A stretch of DNA of 64,000 nt from Bradyrhizobium sp. SZCCT0148 (GTDB taxonomy: Bacteria; Pseudomonadota; Alphaproteobacteria; Rhizobiales; Xanthobacteraceae). The DNA lies in assembly GCF_018129985.1 (NCBI RefSeq), contig NZ_JAFCKT010000008.1:124001-188000 (forward strand), given 5' to 3'. Below, piece after piece: positions 54,328-63,471 of this stretch (the stretch's first letter is position 1; each line of letters begins with the position of its first letter). Position numbers and translations under genes: made by a program. The notes under the pieces are model-generated. The model saw only the letters and a program-made list of their open reading frames with translations, was not told the origin of the DNA and did not search any database.

Positions 54328-54927
54328 TCAGTGGCGCGGCGACAGACCCGCGATGACGAAATCGATCATCTGGTCGATGGTCGGGCCCGGCTTGGTGGCA
54401 CACTGGGCAATCATCTGGGGGTGGAAGAACCGCATCATCGCGGTACAGGAGCAGAGCGCGGCCAGCTGGAGATCCGGGGCCTCGAAATCCCCCGAGGCGA
54501 CGCCCTGAGCGATCATCTGGCCGACAAAGCCGCCAATGCACTCCATGTGATTGACGCAAACCTGCCAATCCTCCTGCATCGCGATCTCGACCATCTCGTG
54601 CAGCTTGTTGTCGCCGACATAGCGCTCGGTGTTCATCCGATGGATGGTGGTGAGCAGCTCGCGGAAGCGCTCCGGCACCGGACCAGGCTTCGCCACGATC
54701 CGCTGCGCCTCGAGCTCGACCTCGCCCATCAAGCTTCGCGCCACCGCCTGATGAATCGCCTTCTTCGATTCGAAGAAGCGATAGACGTTGGCGGGGCTCA
54801 TCCTGAGCTCCTTGGCGATGTCCCCGACCGTCGTCTTCTGGTATCCGATCTGGCGGAACAGCCGCTCTGCCACCTCGAGAATACGATCCCGGGTGTCGCC
54901 TTCGATATGTTCCGCAACCAGTGTCAT
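54328..54927 (-). CDS. TetR-family repressor
   Basis: A 199-residue regulator. The HTH (about 10-56: RDRILEVAERLFRQIGYQKT, SPANVYRFFESKKAI) is canonical; the C-terminal half binds an inducer. It is 34 bases downstream of the RND pump gene in the same direction, so it is probably co-transcribed with, and represses, the efflux genes. Confidence 0.9.
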   Translation of the reverse strand: MTLVAEHIEGDTRDRILEVAERLFRQIGYQKTTVGDIAKELRMSPANVYRFFESKKAIHQAVARSLMGEVELEAQRIVAKPGPVPERFRELLTTIHRMNTERYVGDNKLHEMVEIAMQEDWQVCVNHMECIGGFVGQMIAQGVASGDFEAPDLQLAALCSCTAMMRFFHPQMIAQCATKPGPTIDQMIDFVIAGLSPRH

Positions 54928-54961
54928 CTGTCAGGACTCGTTCGCCAGCACTTCATCTCAC

Positions 54962-57900
54962 TTATTCAGCTGCTTCAGCAAGCGGAATTGCCGGATGTTC
55001 ATCGCTGCCATGCTGCGACGCGGCAGGCTGCTCGGGAGTGCCCGCCTCGTCCAGGCTCTTCCGGAACCAAAGTGCATAGAGGCCCGGCAAATACAGCAGC
55101 GTCAGGAAGGTTGCGACGAACAGGCCACCCATGATGGTGATCGCCATCGGGCCCCAGAAGGCCGAACGCGACAGCGGGATCATGGCGAGGATGGCCGCGA
55201 GCGCAGTCAGCACCACCGGGCGGGCGCGGCGAACCGTGGCCTCCACGATCGCCTCGCGTCGGGTCAGGCCGTGCGAGACGTCGGTCTCGATCTGGTCGAC
55301 CAGGATGACCGTGTTGCGCATGATCATGCCGGCAAGCGCGATCAGGCCGAGCAGCGCCACGAAGCCGAACGGGGCGTTGGCGACGTTGAGGCCGAAGGAG
55401 GCACCGACGATGCCGAGCGGCGCGGTCAGGAACACCAGGATCAGGCGCGAGAAGCTCTGCAGCTGGATCATCAGCAGCGTCAGCATCACCATGACCATCA
55501 GCGGGAAGAGGACGAAGATCGAGGCGTTGCCCTTGGCCGATTCCTCGAACGCGCCGCCCGCCTCGATCCGGTAGGCCGGCTCGAGGTGGTCCTTGATCGC
55601 CTTCAGCTTCGGGGTGATCTGGCCCGTGACGTCGGGCGCCTGAACTCCGTCGACCACGTCGGAGCGCACGGTGATCGCCATGTCGCGGTTGCGCCGCCAC
55701 ATGATCGGCTCCTCGTGGGCATACTCGATCTTGGCGACCTGCTGCAGCGGTACGGCAACGCCGTTTCGCGAGGTGATGGTGAGGTCGCCGACACCGCCGA
55801 GGTCGAGGCGTTCGGACGGAACCGCACGGGCCACCACGCCGACCTTCTCGATGCCATCACGCACGGTCGTGACCTGCGAGCCCGAGATCAGCAGCGCGAG
55901 CGCCTGCGACACGTCCTGCGGGGTCAGGCCCAGGGCGCGGGCACGATCCTGGTCGACGACGAGCTTGAGGTAGGGCGACTGCTCGTTCCAGTCGAGCTGG
56001 ACATCCTTGACGCTCTTGTTCTGCCGCATGACGTCGCGGACCTGGTAGGCGATCTCGCGCACCTTGTTGGCGTCCGGACCGATCACGCGGAACTGCACGG
56101 GGAAACCGACCGGCGGGCCGAAGTTGAAGCGGTCGACGCGAACGCGCGCCTCGGACAGCATGCCGTCCGCAACCGCGTTCTCGATCTTGGCCTTGACGCG
56201 CTCGCGCCCTTCGACGCCCTTGGCGACGATGACGATTTCGGCAAAGGCCTCGTTCGGCAGCTGCGGATTGAGGCCGAGCCAGAAGCGCGGCGAGCCCTGG
56301 CCGACATAGGACGTGTAGGTCTCGATGTCCTTGTCATCCTTCAACAGCGTCTCGGCCTTCTTCACCGCCTTTTCGGTGACATTGAACGCGGTGCCCTCGG
56401 GCAGGCGCAACTGGAAGAACAGCTCGGGGCGCTCCGACAGCGGGAAGAACTGCTGCTGGACATGGCCGAAACCGACGACCGAGGCGATGAAGACGCCAAC
56501 GGTCGCGACGACCACGGTGATGCGGTGATTGACACACCATTGCACGATGGCGCGCAGGCCCCGGTACATGCGGGTCTCGTAGACCGCATGCGGATCGTGA
56601 TTGTGGTGCACCGTGATGTTGGGCAGCAGCTTTACGCCGATATAGGGCGTGAAGATCACCGCCACGAACCAGGACGCGACCAGCGCGATCGCCACGATCC
56701 AGAAGATGCTGCCGGCATATTCGCCGACCGCGGAATTGGCAAAGCCGATGGGGAGGAAGCCAGCGGCCGTGACCAGCGTTCCCGTGAGCATCGGAAACGC
56801 AGTTGATTCCCAGGCAAAGGACGCCGCACGCATGCGGTCCCAGCCCTGCTCCATCTTCACCACCATCATCTCGACGGCGATGATGGCGTCGTCGACGAGC
56901 AGGCCGAGCGCGATGATCAGCGCACCGAGCGTGATGCGGTGCAGGTCGAGCGACATCATGTTCATGACGATGAAGACGATGCCGAGCACCAGCGGCACCG
57001 ACAGCGCGACCACGATTCCGGTACGCCAGCCCAGTGCCAGGAACGAGACAAACAGCACGATGACGAGCGCTTCCATGAAGGAGTGCACGAACTCGCCGAC
57101 GGCGTGCTCGACCACCTTGGGCTGGTCGGCGATCAGCTTGACGTCGATGCCCTGCGGCACCGCCTTCATGAAATCGGCCGTCGCCTTCTCGACCTCCTTG
57201 CCGAGTTCGAGGATGTTGGCGCCCTTGGCGGTGACGACGCCGATGCCGATCGCGGCCTTGCCTTCCTGACGGACGACGAAGCTCGGCGGATCGACATAGC
57301 CATGGGTGACGGTGGCGATGTCGCCGAGGCGGAACACGCGGCCATTGCTCTCGACGGGCGTCTCGGCCACCGCCTTGGCACCGTCGAGCGCGCCGGTGAC
57401 GCGCAGCGGCACGCGCTGCGAGGAGGTTTCGACCGTTCCGGCCGGCGTCACGTTGTTCTGCTTGGCTAGCGAGTCGAACAGCGCCTGCGGGGTGATGCCG
57501 AGGGTGGCGAGCTTGGCGTGGGAGAACTCGACGAAGATGCGCTCGTCCTGATTGCCGTAGACGTCGACCTTGGTCACGCCCGGCACCTTGAGGAGGCGCT
57601 GGCGGAAGCCTTCGGAAACCTTCTTGAGCTGGGCGTAATCGGCGCCGTCGCCGGTCATCATGTAGAGGATGGAATCGACGTCGGAGAATTCGTCGTTGAC
57701 GACGGGACCCAGAATGCCCGACGGCAACTGGCCCTGCACGTCGGCGAGTTTCTTGCGCAGAAGATAGAAGAGATAAGGCACGTCCTTCGGCGGCGTGGAA
57801 TCGCGGAAGGTGACCTGGAGCGCGGTGAAGGCGGGCTTGGAATAGGTCTGCACCTTCTCGAAATAGGGCAGCTCCTGGATCTTCTTCTCGATGGGATCGG

Positions 57901-58099
57901 CGACCTGGGTCTGCATTTCCTGCGCGGTCGCGCCCGGCCAGATCACGGAGACGTTGACCACCTTCACCGTGAAGAACGGATCCTCGGCTCGGCCGAGCTT
58001 CTCATAGGAGAAGAAGCCGGCGACGCCGAGTATGATCATCAGGAAGAGAACCAGCGTCGGATGGCTGACGGCCCAGGCCGAAAGGTTGAAGCGCTTCAT
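54962..58099 (-). CDS. RND-family efflux pump permease
   Basis: A 1045-residue inner-membrane pump of the AcrB/MdtBC type with twelve helices in two halves, each followed by a large periplasmic loop. The proton-relay pair is present in LLVDDAIIAVEMM. GGAGAGAGCG precedes the ATG. The pump exports hydrophobic drugs, detergents or signals; substrate unknown. It follows the adaptor gene (183-base gap holding a palindromic element). Confidence 0.94.
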   Translation of the reverse strand: MKRFNLSAWAVSHPTLVLFLMIILGVAGFFSYEKLGRAEDPFFTVKVVNVSVIWPGATAQEMQTQVADPIEKKIQELPYFEKVQTYSKPAFTALQVTFRDSTPPKDVPYLFYLLRKKLADVQGQLPSGILGPVVNDEFSDVDSILYMMTGDGADYAQLKKVSEGFRQRLLKVPGVTKVDVYGNQDERIFVEFSHAKLATLGITPQALFDSLAKQNNVTPAGTVETSSQRVPLRVTGALDGAKAVAETPVESNGRVFRLGDIATVTHGYVDPPSFVVRQEGKAAIGIGVVTAKGANILELGKEVEKATADFMKAVPQGIDVKLIADQPKVVEHAVGEFVHSFMEALVIVLFVSFLALGWRTGIVVALSVPLVLGIVFIVMNMMSLDLHRITLGALIIALGLLVDDAIIAVEMMVVKMEQGWDRMRAASFAWESTAFPMLTGTLVTAAGFLPIGFANSAVGEYAGSIFWIVAIALVASWFVAVIFTPYIGVKLLPNITVHHNHDPHAVYETRMYRGLRAIVQWCVNHRITVVVATVGVFIASVVGFGHVQQQFFPLSERPELFFQLRLPEGTAFNVTEKAVKKAETLLKDDKDIETYTSYVGQGSPRFWLGLNPQLPNEAFAEIVIVAKGVEGRERVKAKIENAVADGMLSEARVRVDRFNFGPPVGFPVQFRVIGPDANKVREIAYQVRDVMRQNKSVKDVQLDWNEQSPYLKLVVDQDRARALGLTPQDVSQALALLISGSQVTTVRDGIEKVGVVARAVPSERLDLGGVGDLTITSRNGVAVPLQQVAKIEYAHEEPIMWRRNRDMAITVRSDVVDGVQAPDVTGQITPKLKAIKDHLEPAYRIEAGGAFEESAKGNASIFVLFPLMVMVMLTLLMIQLQSFSRLILVFLTAPLGIVGASFGLNVANAPFGFVALLGLIALAGMIMRNTVILVDQIETDVSHGLTRREAIVEATVRRARPVVLTALAAILAMIPLSRSAFWGPMAITIMGGLFVATFLTLLYLPGLYALWFRKSLDEAGTPEQPAASQHGSDEHPAIPLAEAAE

Positions 58100-58172
58100 C
58101 GCTCTCTCCGAAAAGACGATCCAATTGCCAAAACAACGACAGCCACTCAGTTCAAACCGTCATCGCGAGGCA

Positions 58173-58215
58173 GCGAAGCAATCCAGGGGGCTGGGCAGGT
58201 TCTGGATCGCTTCGC
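58173..58215. repeat. REP-like inverted repeat between adaptor and pump genes
   Basis: GCGAAGCAATCCAG (58173-58186) faces CTGGATCGCTTCGC (58202-58215) with one mismatch across 15 bases, preceded by CGTCATCGCGAGG. Another bradyrhizobial-type element inside an operon. Confidence 0.75.
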
Positions 58216-58282
58216 CGCTTCAGCCTTCGCATTTGCGCTCGGGCCGAAACTCACCTCACACGACGAACTCAAAAAGCGAGAT

Positions 58283-59389
58283 TCAAAAGGACAGTGACGA
58301 GACGACCCGCACCCGCTGGCCCGGATCGAGCTTCTGCACACCGAGGGCAACGATCTTCGCGCCCTCTTCCACACCGCCGGTGATGACGACGTCGTTGCTC
58401 TCGTAGGACTTCACCGCAACGGGCTTCAGCGTGAGCGCGCCGTTGTCGTCGACGACATAGAAGGACGGCTTGCCGCCTTCGTTGAACAATGCCGACAACG
58501 GCAACCGCGCGACGCGCTCGGTGGCGGCGTCCGACAGCGTCAGCGTCGCGGTCATGCCGAGCGCGACCTTGTCGTCGGCCTCCGGCAGCGAGAATTTTGC
58601 AAGATAGGTGCGCGTGGCCGGATCGGCCGTCGGCGCGATCTCGCGGAGCTTGGCCGCGTATTTCTTGCCCGGCTCCGACCAAAGAGTGACGCTGGCGACG
58701 CCCGATTTGGCACGTCCGACCAGCGTCTCAGGAATCGCGACGACCGCCTCCTTTTCGGCAAAGCGGGCGACGCGGATCGAGGTCTGGCCTGCGGCAACCA
58801 CCTGGCCCGGCTCGATCAGCGTTGCGGTGACGACGCCACGGGCGTCGGCGTTGAGCGTCGCGTAGGAAAGGGAATTCTTGGTCAACTCGACCGACCGCTC
58901 GGCCCGGTTCAGGCGCGCGCGGGCCTCATCGGCGGACGCACGGCTCTGATCGAGCTGGGCGTCGGTGGTCCAGCCCTTGGCCTTCAGATCCTTGGCGCGC
59001 TGCTCGGCGGCGGCAGCCTGGGCCAGCACGCCGGTCGCGGCGGTCAGCTCGGCGACCGACTGCTCGGCCTGGAGCTTCAGATCGACCTCGTCGAGGGTCG
59101 CAAGCGGCTGGCCGATCTCGACGGTCTGGCCGACTTCCACGAGCCGCTTGGCGACCTTGCCGGCGACGCGGAAGCCAAGATCGCTCTCGATCCGGGGCCT
59201 GACGGTGCCGACGAAGCTGCGCTCGGGAGTCTCGGAATCATAATGCGCGGTTGCGACCAGAACCGGCCGCGGCGGCTCGGCCTTCTCGGCCACAGTGTCA
59301 TTGCATCCGGCAAGGCTCGCCGCCATCAGGGCCAGCGACACGCCTGCCAACAGCCTGGAATAGCTCGACAAAACAGACCGGACGAACAT
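58283..59389 (-). CDS. RND efflux periplasmic adaptor lipoprotein
   Basis: A 368-residue membrane-fusion protein with lipobox LAGC (about 26-29), then the barrel-sandwich, helical hairpin (about 90-175) and beta-barrel domains (VSLALMAASLAGC, ESDLGFRVAGKVAKRLVEVG, GVVTATLIEPGQVVAAGQ). It bridges the pump to an outer-membrane channel; no TolC-like gene is visible here. Start at ATG 59389 with GCAGGAG ahead. Confidence 0.92.
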   Translation of the reverse strand: MFVRSVLSSYSRLLAGVSLALMAASLAGCNDTVAEKAEPPRPVLVATAHYDSETPERSFVGTVRPRIESDLGFRVAGKVAKRLVEVGQTVEIGQPLATLDEVDLKLQAEQSVAELTAATGVLAQAAAAEQRAKDLKAKGWTTDAQLDQSRASADEARARLNRAERSVELTKNSLSYATLNADARGVVTATLIEPGQVVAAGQTSIRVARFAEKEAVVAIPETLVGRAKSGVASVTLWSEPGKKYAAKLREIAPTADPATRTYLAKFSLPEADDKVALGMTATLTLSDAATERVARLPLSALFNEGGKPSFYVVDDNGALTLKPVAVKSYESNDVVITGGVEEGAKIVALGVQKLDPGQRVRVVSSLSF

Positions 59390-59423
59390 CGAAGGACACT
59401 CCTGCTCTCGAATGGGAGGAATG

Positions 59424-59465
59424 TCGACTAATCACTGATAAAAGTCAATAATCATCAGTCATCAG
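59424..59465. promoter_or_regulatory. Candidate TetR operator upstream of adaptor gene
   Basis: ACTGAT (59435-59440) and ATCAGT (59455-59460) lie inverted in an AT-rich stretch, with GACT at 59427-59430 and a second TCATC beyond. It is 35-76 bases before the adaptor start, where a promoter and TetR site are expected. Confidence 0.45.
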
Positions 59466-59546
59466 GAAGGCGTGATCGTTAAAGGGTGGTAAGAGTCGAA
59501 AGTACCATAGGTCAGCTAGGTGCCCTGATCGGGCAGAGCACGGGTC

Positions 59547-59571
59547 CGTAGCCTGGATCATCCAGGCTACG
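59547..59571. terminator. Perfect palindrome with 11-base arms
   Basis: CGTAGCCTGGA-TCA-TCCAGGCTACG. No T-run follows. It lies after the MFS gene stop (leftward) and ahead of the efflux cluster promoter region; a terminator-like or REP-core role is likely. Confidence 0.6.
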
Positions 59572-59590
59572 CGCCGGCGGGGTTTGCCCT

Positions 59591-60922
59591 CTACCGCCCC
59601 TGCTCGACAAACTCGTGCTTGCTGTCGTGGCCGCCGACGAACACCAGAATGCCGGCGAGCAGAGGCAGCACGGCGAGCACCAGCAGGCCGGTCGAGGTCT
59701 GGCCCGTGGCTTCCTTGACCCAGCCGATCAGGTAAGGGCCCCCGAAGCCGGCGAGGTTGCCGATCGAATTGATCAGGGCAATGGCGCCGGCGGCCGCGGT
59801 GCCGGAGAGCCAGGCGGTCGGCAGCGTCCAGAACACGCCGAAACAGCAGAACACGCCGATCGCGGCCACCGTCAGCACCACCATCGTCATGGTCGGGTCG
59901 GTGAGATAGCTGGAGACGGCGAGCGCGACGGCGGTGAGCAGCAGTGGCGCGCCGACATGCTTCACGCGTTCGCGCGTGGCATCGGAATGCCGCGCCCACA
60001 GGATCATGGCGATGGTGCCGAACAGATACGGGATCGCGGTGACGAAGCCGGTCTGCGCGTTGGTCAGCCCGAAGGCCTTGACGATCTGCGGCAGCCAGAA
60101 TTGCATGCCGTAGAGTGCGCCGACGAAGCCGAAATAGATCAGGCTGAGCGCGATCACCTTCGGCGAGGACAAGGCCTCGCCGAGCGACAGGTGCGTCACC
60201 GCCTGCTTGGCCGCGATTTCCGAATCGAGCTTCGCCTTCAGCCACGCCTTCTGCTCGGCCGACAGCCAATCCGCCTTCTCCGGCTTGTCGGTGAGATAGA
60301 ACCAGGTGACGATGCCGAGCAGCACCGAGGGAATGCCTTCGATGATGAAGAGCCACTGCCAGCCCTTCAGGCCCATTGCGCCGTCGAGCCCAAGCAGCAG
60401 GCCCGAGATCGGCGCACCGATCACGGTCGAGACCGGCACGGCGATGGCGAAGGCCGCAAGGAAGCGGGCGCGATATTCGGCCGGATACCAATAGGTGAGA
60501 TAGAGGATGATGCCGGGAAAGAAGCCGGCCTCGGCGACGCCGAGCAGGAATCGCAGGACGTAGAAGCTGGTGACGCCGCTCGTCAGCGCCATCAGCGCCG
60601 AGATGATGCCCCAGGTCACCATGATGCGGGCGATCCAGCGGCTGGCGCCGAATTTCTCGAGCGCCAGATTGCTCGGCACCTCGAAGATGAAATAGCCGAT
60701 GAAGAAGATGCCGGCGCCCCAGGAAAAGATCAGCGGCGTGAACTTCAGCTCGGCATTCATGGTCAGGGCGGCGAAGCCGAGATTGACGCGGTCGAGATAG
60801 GAGAAGAAGTAGGCCAGCACCAAGAACGGAATCAGGCGCCAGGAGATGGCGCGGATCGTCGAGGTCTCGATGTCCGATTTGTTGGCGCCGGCGGAACCGG
60901 CATAGGTGGTGGTCTGGCTCAT
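59591..60922 (-). CDS. MFS transporter, anion:cation symporter family
   Basis: A 443-residue carrier with twelve helices. Residues around LDRVNLGFAALTMNAEL after helix 1 and GIILYLTYWYPAEYRARFL in helix 4-5 are hallmarks of the ACS/phthalate permease branch, which imports organic anions such as tartrate, glucarate or phthalate. ATG 60922 has GGGGGAAGCC ahead. No catabolic genes adjoin, so the substrate is open. Confidence 0.9.
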   Translation of the reverse strand: MSQTTTYAGSAGANKSDIETSTIRAISWRLIPFLVLAYFFSYLDRVNLGFAALTMNAELKFTPLIFSWGAGIFFIGYFIFEVPSNLALEKFGASRWIARIMVTWGIISALMALTSGVTSFYVLRFLLGVAEAGFFPGIILYLTYWYPAEYRARFLAAFAIAVPVSTVIGAPISGLLLGLDGAMGLKGWQWLFIIEGIPSVLLGIVTWFYLTDKPEKADWLSAEQKAWLKAKLDSEIAAKQAVTHLSLGEALSSPKVIALSLIYFGFVGALYGMQFWLPQIVKAFGLTNAQTGFVTAIPYLFGTIAMILWARHSDATRERVKHVGAPLLLTAVALAVSSYLTDPTMTMVVLTVAAIGVFCCFGVFWTLPTAWLSGTAAAGAIALINSIGNLAGFGGPYLIGWVKEATGQTSTGLLVLAVLPLLAGILVFVGGHDSKHEFVEQGR

Positions 60923-60987
60923 GGCTTCCCCCGGCTTGTTGCTTTTATGGGCTGGTTGCGGTTTTGAGCATCGCGGCCAAAGAGTCA

Positions 60988-61446
60988 ATGGAGCAAGCAA
61001 TGCACGGGACGCAGCCGGATAAACCTGTTGCGCCGTTGCGGACATCGCTGATCCGCGCCGCCCTCGCGCTCGCGGTGATCGCCTGCGGACTGTTCCTGCG
61101 CTGGTACGGCTTTCCGATCGGCCTGCCTGCGTTCATCGTGAAGTATGGCGGCTCACTGCTGTGGGCGACGATGGTATTTCTGCTGGTCGGAGTTTTGCTG
61201 AGACGGCTCACGCGGACTCAGATGGCGGCGGTCGCGGCGATGATCGCCGTCGTCGTCGAGTTCTCCCGCCTGGTGCACGCGCCCTGGCTCGATGCGTTCC
61301 GGCTGACCACGGCTGGAGCACTGCTGCTCGGGCGTATCTTCTCGCTGTGGAATCTGGTGGCCTACGCGGCCGGGATTGCGTTCGGCGCTTGGATCGATCG
61401 AGTTGCAAAAATGCGTGGTCTCGGAGCGTGGGCAAAGGTGCCCTAG
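60988..61446 (+). CDS. DUF2809 membrane protein
   Basis: A 152-residue protein (ATG 60988; an earlier in-frame TTG is less likely, a second ATG at 61000 is possible) with four helices covering most of its length and the DUF2809 landmarks (RWYGFPIGLPAFIVKYGG, EFSRLVHAPWLDAFR). Family function unknown. Divergent from the MFS gene. Confidence 0.8.
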   Translation: MEQAMHGTQPDKPVAPLRTSLIRAALALAVIACGLFLRWYGFPIGLPAFIVKYGGSLLWATMVFLLVGVLLRRLTRTQMAAVAAMIAVVVEFSRLVHAPWLDAFRLTTAGALLLGRIFSLWNLVAYAAGIAFGAWIDRVAKMRGLGAWAKVP

Positions 61447-61450
61447 CGCC

Positions 61451-61490
61451 GTGCCCACGTCTTCTCATCGCATGGGCAAGACGTGGGCAC
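61451..61490. repeat. REP-like hairpin between convergent genes
   Basis: GTGCCCACGTCTT (61451-61463) and AAGACGTGGGCAC (61478-61490) are perfect 13-base inverted arms with a 14-base loop, in the 84 bases between the convergent DUF2809 and glycosylase genes. Possible bidirectional terminator. Confidence 0.8.
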
Positions 61491-61530
61491 GCTACGCTTT
61501 GTCCATCCTACGAGACCGGTGCCTTGCAAC

Positions 61531-62697
61531 TCACTCCGCCAATTGAAACCGCTCGAAACGATCGAGTTCCTCCTCGATCTTCAGCTTGAGCTCCTTGCGC
61601 CCCGCCGTCTTCCTGCCCTGACCCACCCAGGTCCATTTCTGCATCAGCAGCTTCTTCACCTGCCGATCGGTCTTCAGATCGAGCGCGGCGACGATCTCGT
61701 CGCCGACCAGCACCGGCAGCGCGAAATAGCCGAGCTTGCGTTTGGCCTTCGGCACATAGGCCTCGAACAGGTGGTTGTAACCGAAGATGAGATTGGTGCG
61801 CTTGCGCTGGATGATCAGGGGATCGAACGGCGAGAGGATGTGAACGAGATCGGGCGAGACCGCCTCGCCCTTCGCCTCGAGCGCGGCCGGCGCTGCCCAA
61901 TGCTCCTGCTTGCCGGCACCTTCGATCGCGACGGGCACCAGCTCGCCGCGGCGGACGCGGGAGGCGATCAGGCCGGCCACCGCCTTCTTGCGCGGCGCGT
62001 CGAGGTGGCAGATCGAATCCAGGCTCACCACGCCCTGCGACCGCAGGGCGCGGTCGAGCAGATAGGCCGTGATCTCCCTCGCCGACGCCGGCTTCGGCAG
62101 CTTGTCCCAGCCGAAATGCCGCGTCATCAGCTCGTAGGTCTTGAGCATGCCCCGTCGCTCGCTGATGGTCACGGCGCCCGTGTAGAAGGCGAGCTGCAAC
62201 GCCCGCTTCGAGGGCTTGCGGCTCTGCCACAGATGCTCCTTCTCGGTGAGCACGTCGTCCTCGATATCGCGGATCGTCAGCGGCCCGGCACGCACCAGCC
62301 GCATCACCTTGCGCATGTCCGACGGCTTCACCGAGGCGAACCATTTGTGTCCTTCGCGGCGATGCTCGCGCATCGCCGGCAGGAAGAAACGGAAGTCGAC
62401 GGCGGGCACGTAGGACAGCGCATGCGTCCAATACTCGAACACGCTTCTGTCGGCGCTCTGGGCGTGGCGCAGATCGGCGCGCCGGTAGGACGGGATACGG
62501 CTGAACAAGATGTGATGGTGGCAGCGCTCGATGACGTTGATGGTATCGATCTGCACGTAGCCGAGATGGGCGACCGCATCCGCGACGGCCCGTGCTCCCT
62601 CGCCGAACGGGGAACGCTCATCCAGCCGCTGGGCATGCAGCCAGATCTGTCGGGCCTGTGTCGTGGTGAGGGGAAGCGGTCTGGGCGCGCGTGACAT
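61531..62697 (-). CDS. YcaQ/AlkZ-like winged-helix DNA glycosylase
   Basis: A 388-residue protein of the HTH_42 superfamily (YcaQ/AlkX and AlkZ), which unhooks DNA interstrand crosslinks and removes bulky N7-alkyl adducts. The catalytic QxD motif is Q49-I-D51 in LGYVQIDTINVIERCHHH, as in YcaQ; AlkZ has QxQ. Further landmarks are FEYWTHALSYVP, FAYNHLFEAYV-like FGYNHLFEAYVP and KWTWVG. ATG 62697 is used because the region upstream holds no conserved sequence. Confidence 0.88.
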   Translation of the reverse strand: MSRAPRPLPLTTTQARQIWLHAQRLDERSPFGEGARAVADAVAHLGYVQIDTINVIERCHHHILFSRIPSYRRADLRHAQSADRSVFEYWTHALSYVPAVDFRFFLPAMREHRREGHKWFASVKPSDMRKVMRLVRAGPLTIRDIEDDVLTEKEHLWQSRKPSKRALQLAFYTGAVTISERRGMLKTYELMTRHFGWDKLPKPASAREITAYLLDRALRSQGVVSLDSICHLDAPRKKAVAGLIASRVRRGELVPVAIEGAGKQEHWAAPAALEAKGEAVSPDLVHILSPFDPLIIQRKRTNLIFGYNHLFEAYVPKAKRKLGYFALPVLVGDEIVAALDLKTDRQVKKLLMQKWTWVGQGRKTAGRKELKLKIEEELDRFERFQLAE

Positions 62698-62758
62698 TGC
62701 GGAAGACAATGTAGCGGGATTCGCGCGAGGGGAAAGAACCGGACTGGAACCTAGAACG

Positions 62759-62792
62759 AAAAAGCCGCGCTGCCATCTGCTGACAGCGCGGC
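62759..62792 (-). terminator. Terminator of the Met-rich peptide gene
   Basis: GCCGCGCTG (62764-62772) and CAGCGCGGC (62784-62792) pair, followed leftward by T5 (A5 at 62759-62763). Confidence 0.85.
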
Positions 62793-62810
62793 CGTTCGAA
62801 GCGGCGAGGC

Positions 62811-63065
62811 CTACTTCGCCATCATGGCCTTCTGCGACTTCATGTAGTGCATGCAGGCGCTCTTCATCTTGCCATTGCTCATGTCGGTGTTGGCCATGGC
62901 CATTTCCTTGTTCGCCGCCATCTTGGCCGGCGTGTCGGGGGTGCCGCCCATCATCGCGGCGGATTTCATCATATTGTCCTTGGTGCACGCCATTATCGCG
63001 GCGGAGGCGGGGGACAGCGAAAAGGTGAACGCGACAAAGGCTGCGGCCGTGAGCAAGGTCTTCAT
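62811..63065 (-). CDS. Small exported Met-rich protein
   Basis: Eighty-four residues with strong GGAGGAGACTTTTCG ahead of ATG 63065. A Sec signal (about 1-23, SPASAA) leaves a mature peptide with about one Met in every four residues (MMKSAAMMGG, MANTDMSNGKM, MMAK) and two Cys (MACTKD, SACMHYM). Met- and Cys-rich periplasmic peptides often bind copper or silver; that is inference. A 7-base hairpin (63091-63107) lies in the leader. Confidence 0.7.
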   Translation of the reverse strand: MKTLLTAAAFVAFTFSLSPASAAIMACTKDNMMKSAAMMGGTPDTPAKMAANKEMAMANTDMSNGKMKSACMHYMKSQKAMMAK

Positions 63066-63471
63066 CGAAAAGTCTCCTCCGTAAAACGAAGCCGGCATCA
63101 TGCCGGCCGTCGCAGTTACGTATTCTCTCGCGCCGACGTTTCGCGGAGAAGACAATTTTCTTGCTGCGGTGCAATGACGGAACTGCCGCGGCCAAGGTCA
63201 GCGCAACTTGACGATTTCAATCACACCGGGACCGCAGCCGCTTGAACCCGCGCCGCGGCGCGGGCGACCACTCCTATTGGTCCGACCGGCCCCGCCCCCG
63301 CGCGTAACCGCGAAACGCGCCGGTCCGCCGTCCGGAACGCCCGGAAATGCTCCAGGATCGGCTTTGTGGCCGGGCTGTTGCCACCGTGACCAACATCACA
63401 TCAGGACCTTTGAACCTGCTCTAGGCTCGCAGCATCAAATCGCTATCAGGCGAAACCGCGAGGATACGACA
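63066..63471. other. Gene-free divergent interval before ompA-type gene
   Basis: The 406 bases between the Met-rich peptide gene and the OmpA gene hold GCCGGCA-TCA-TGCCGGC (63091-63107) in the peptide leader, GC-rich spacer sequence, and presumably both promoters. I see no other gene or repeat. AGGATACGACA precedes the ompA ATG. Confidence 0.45.
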
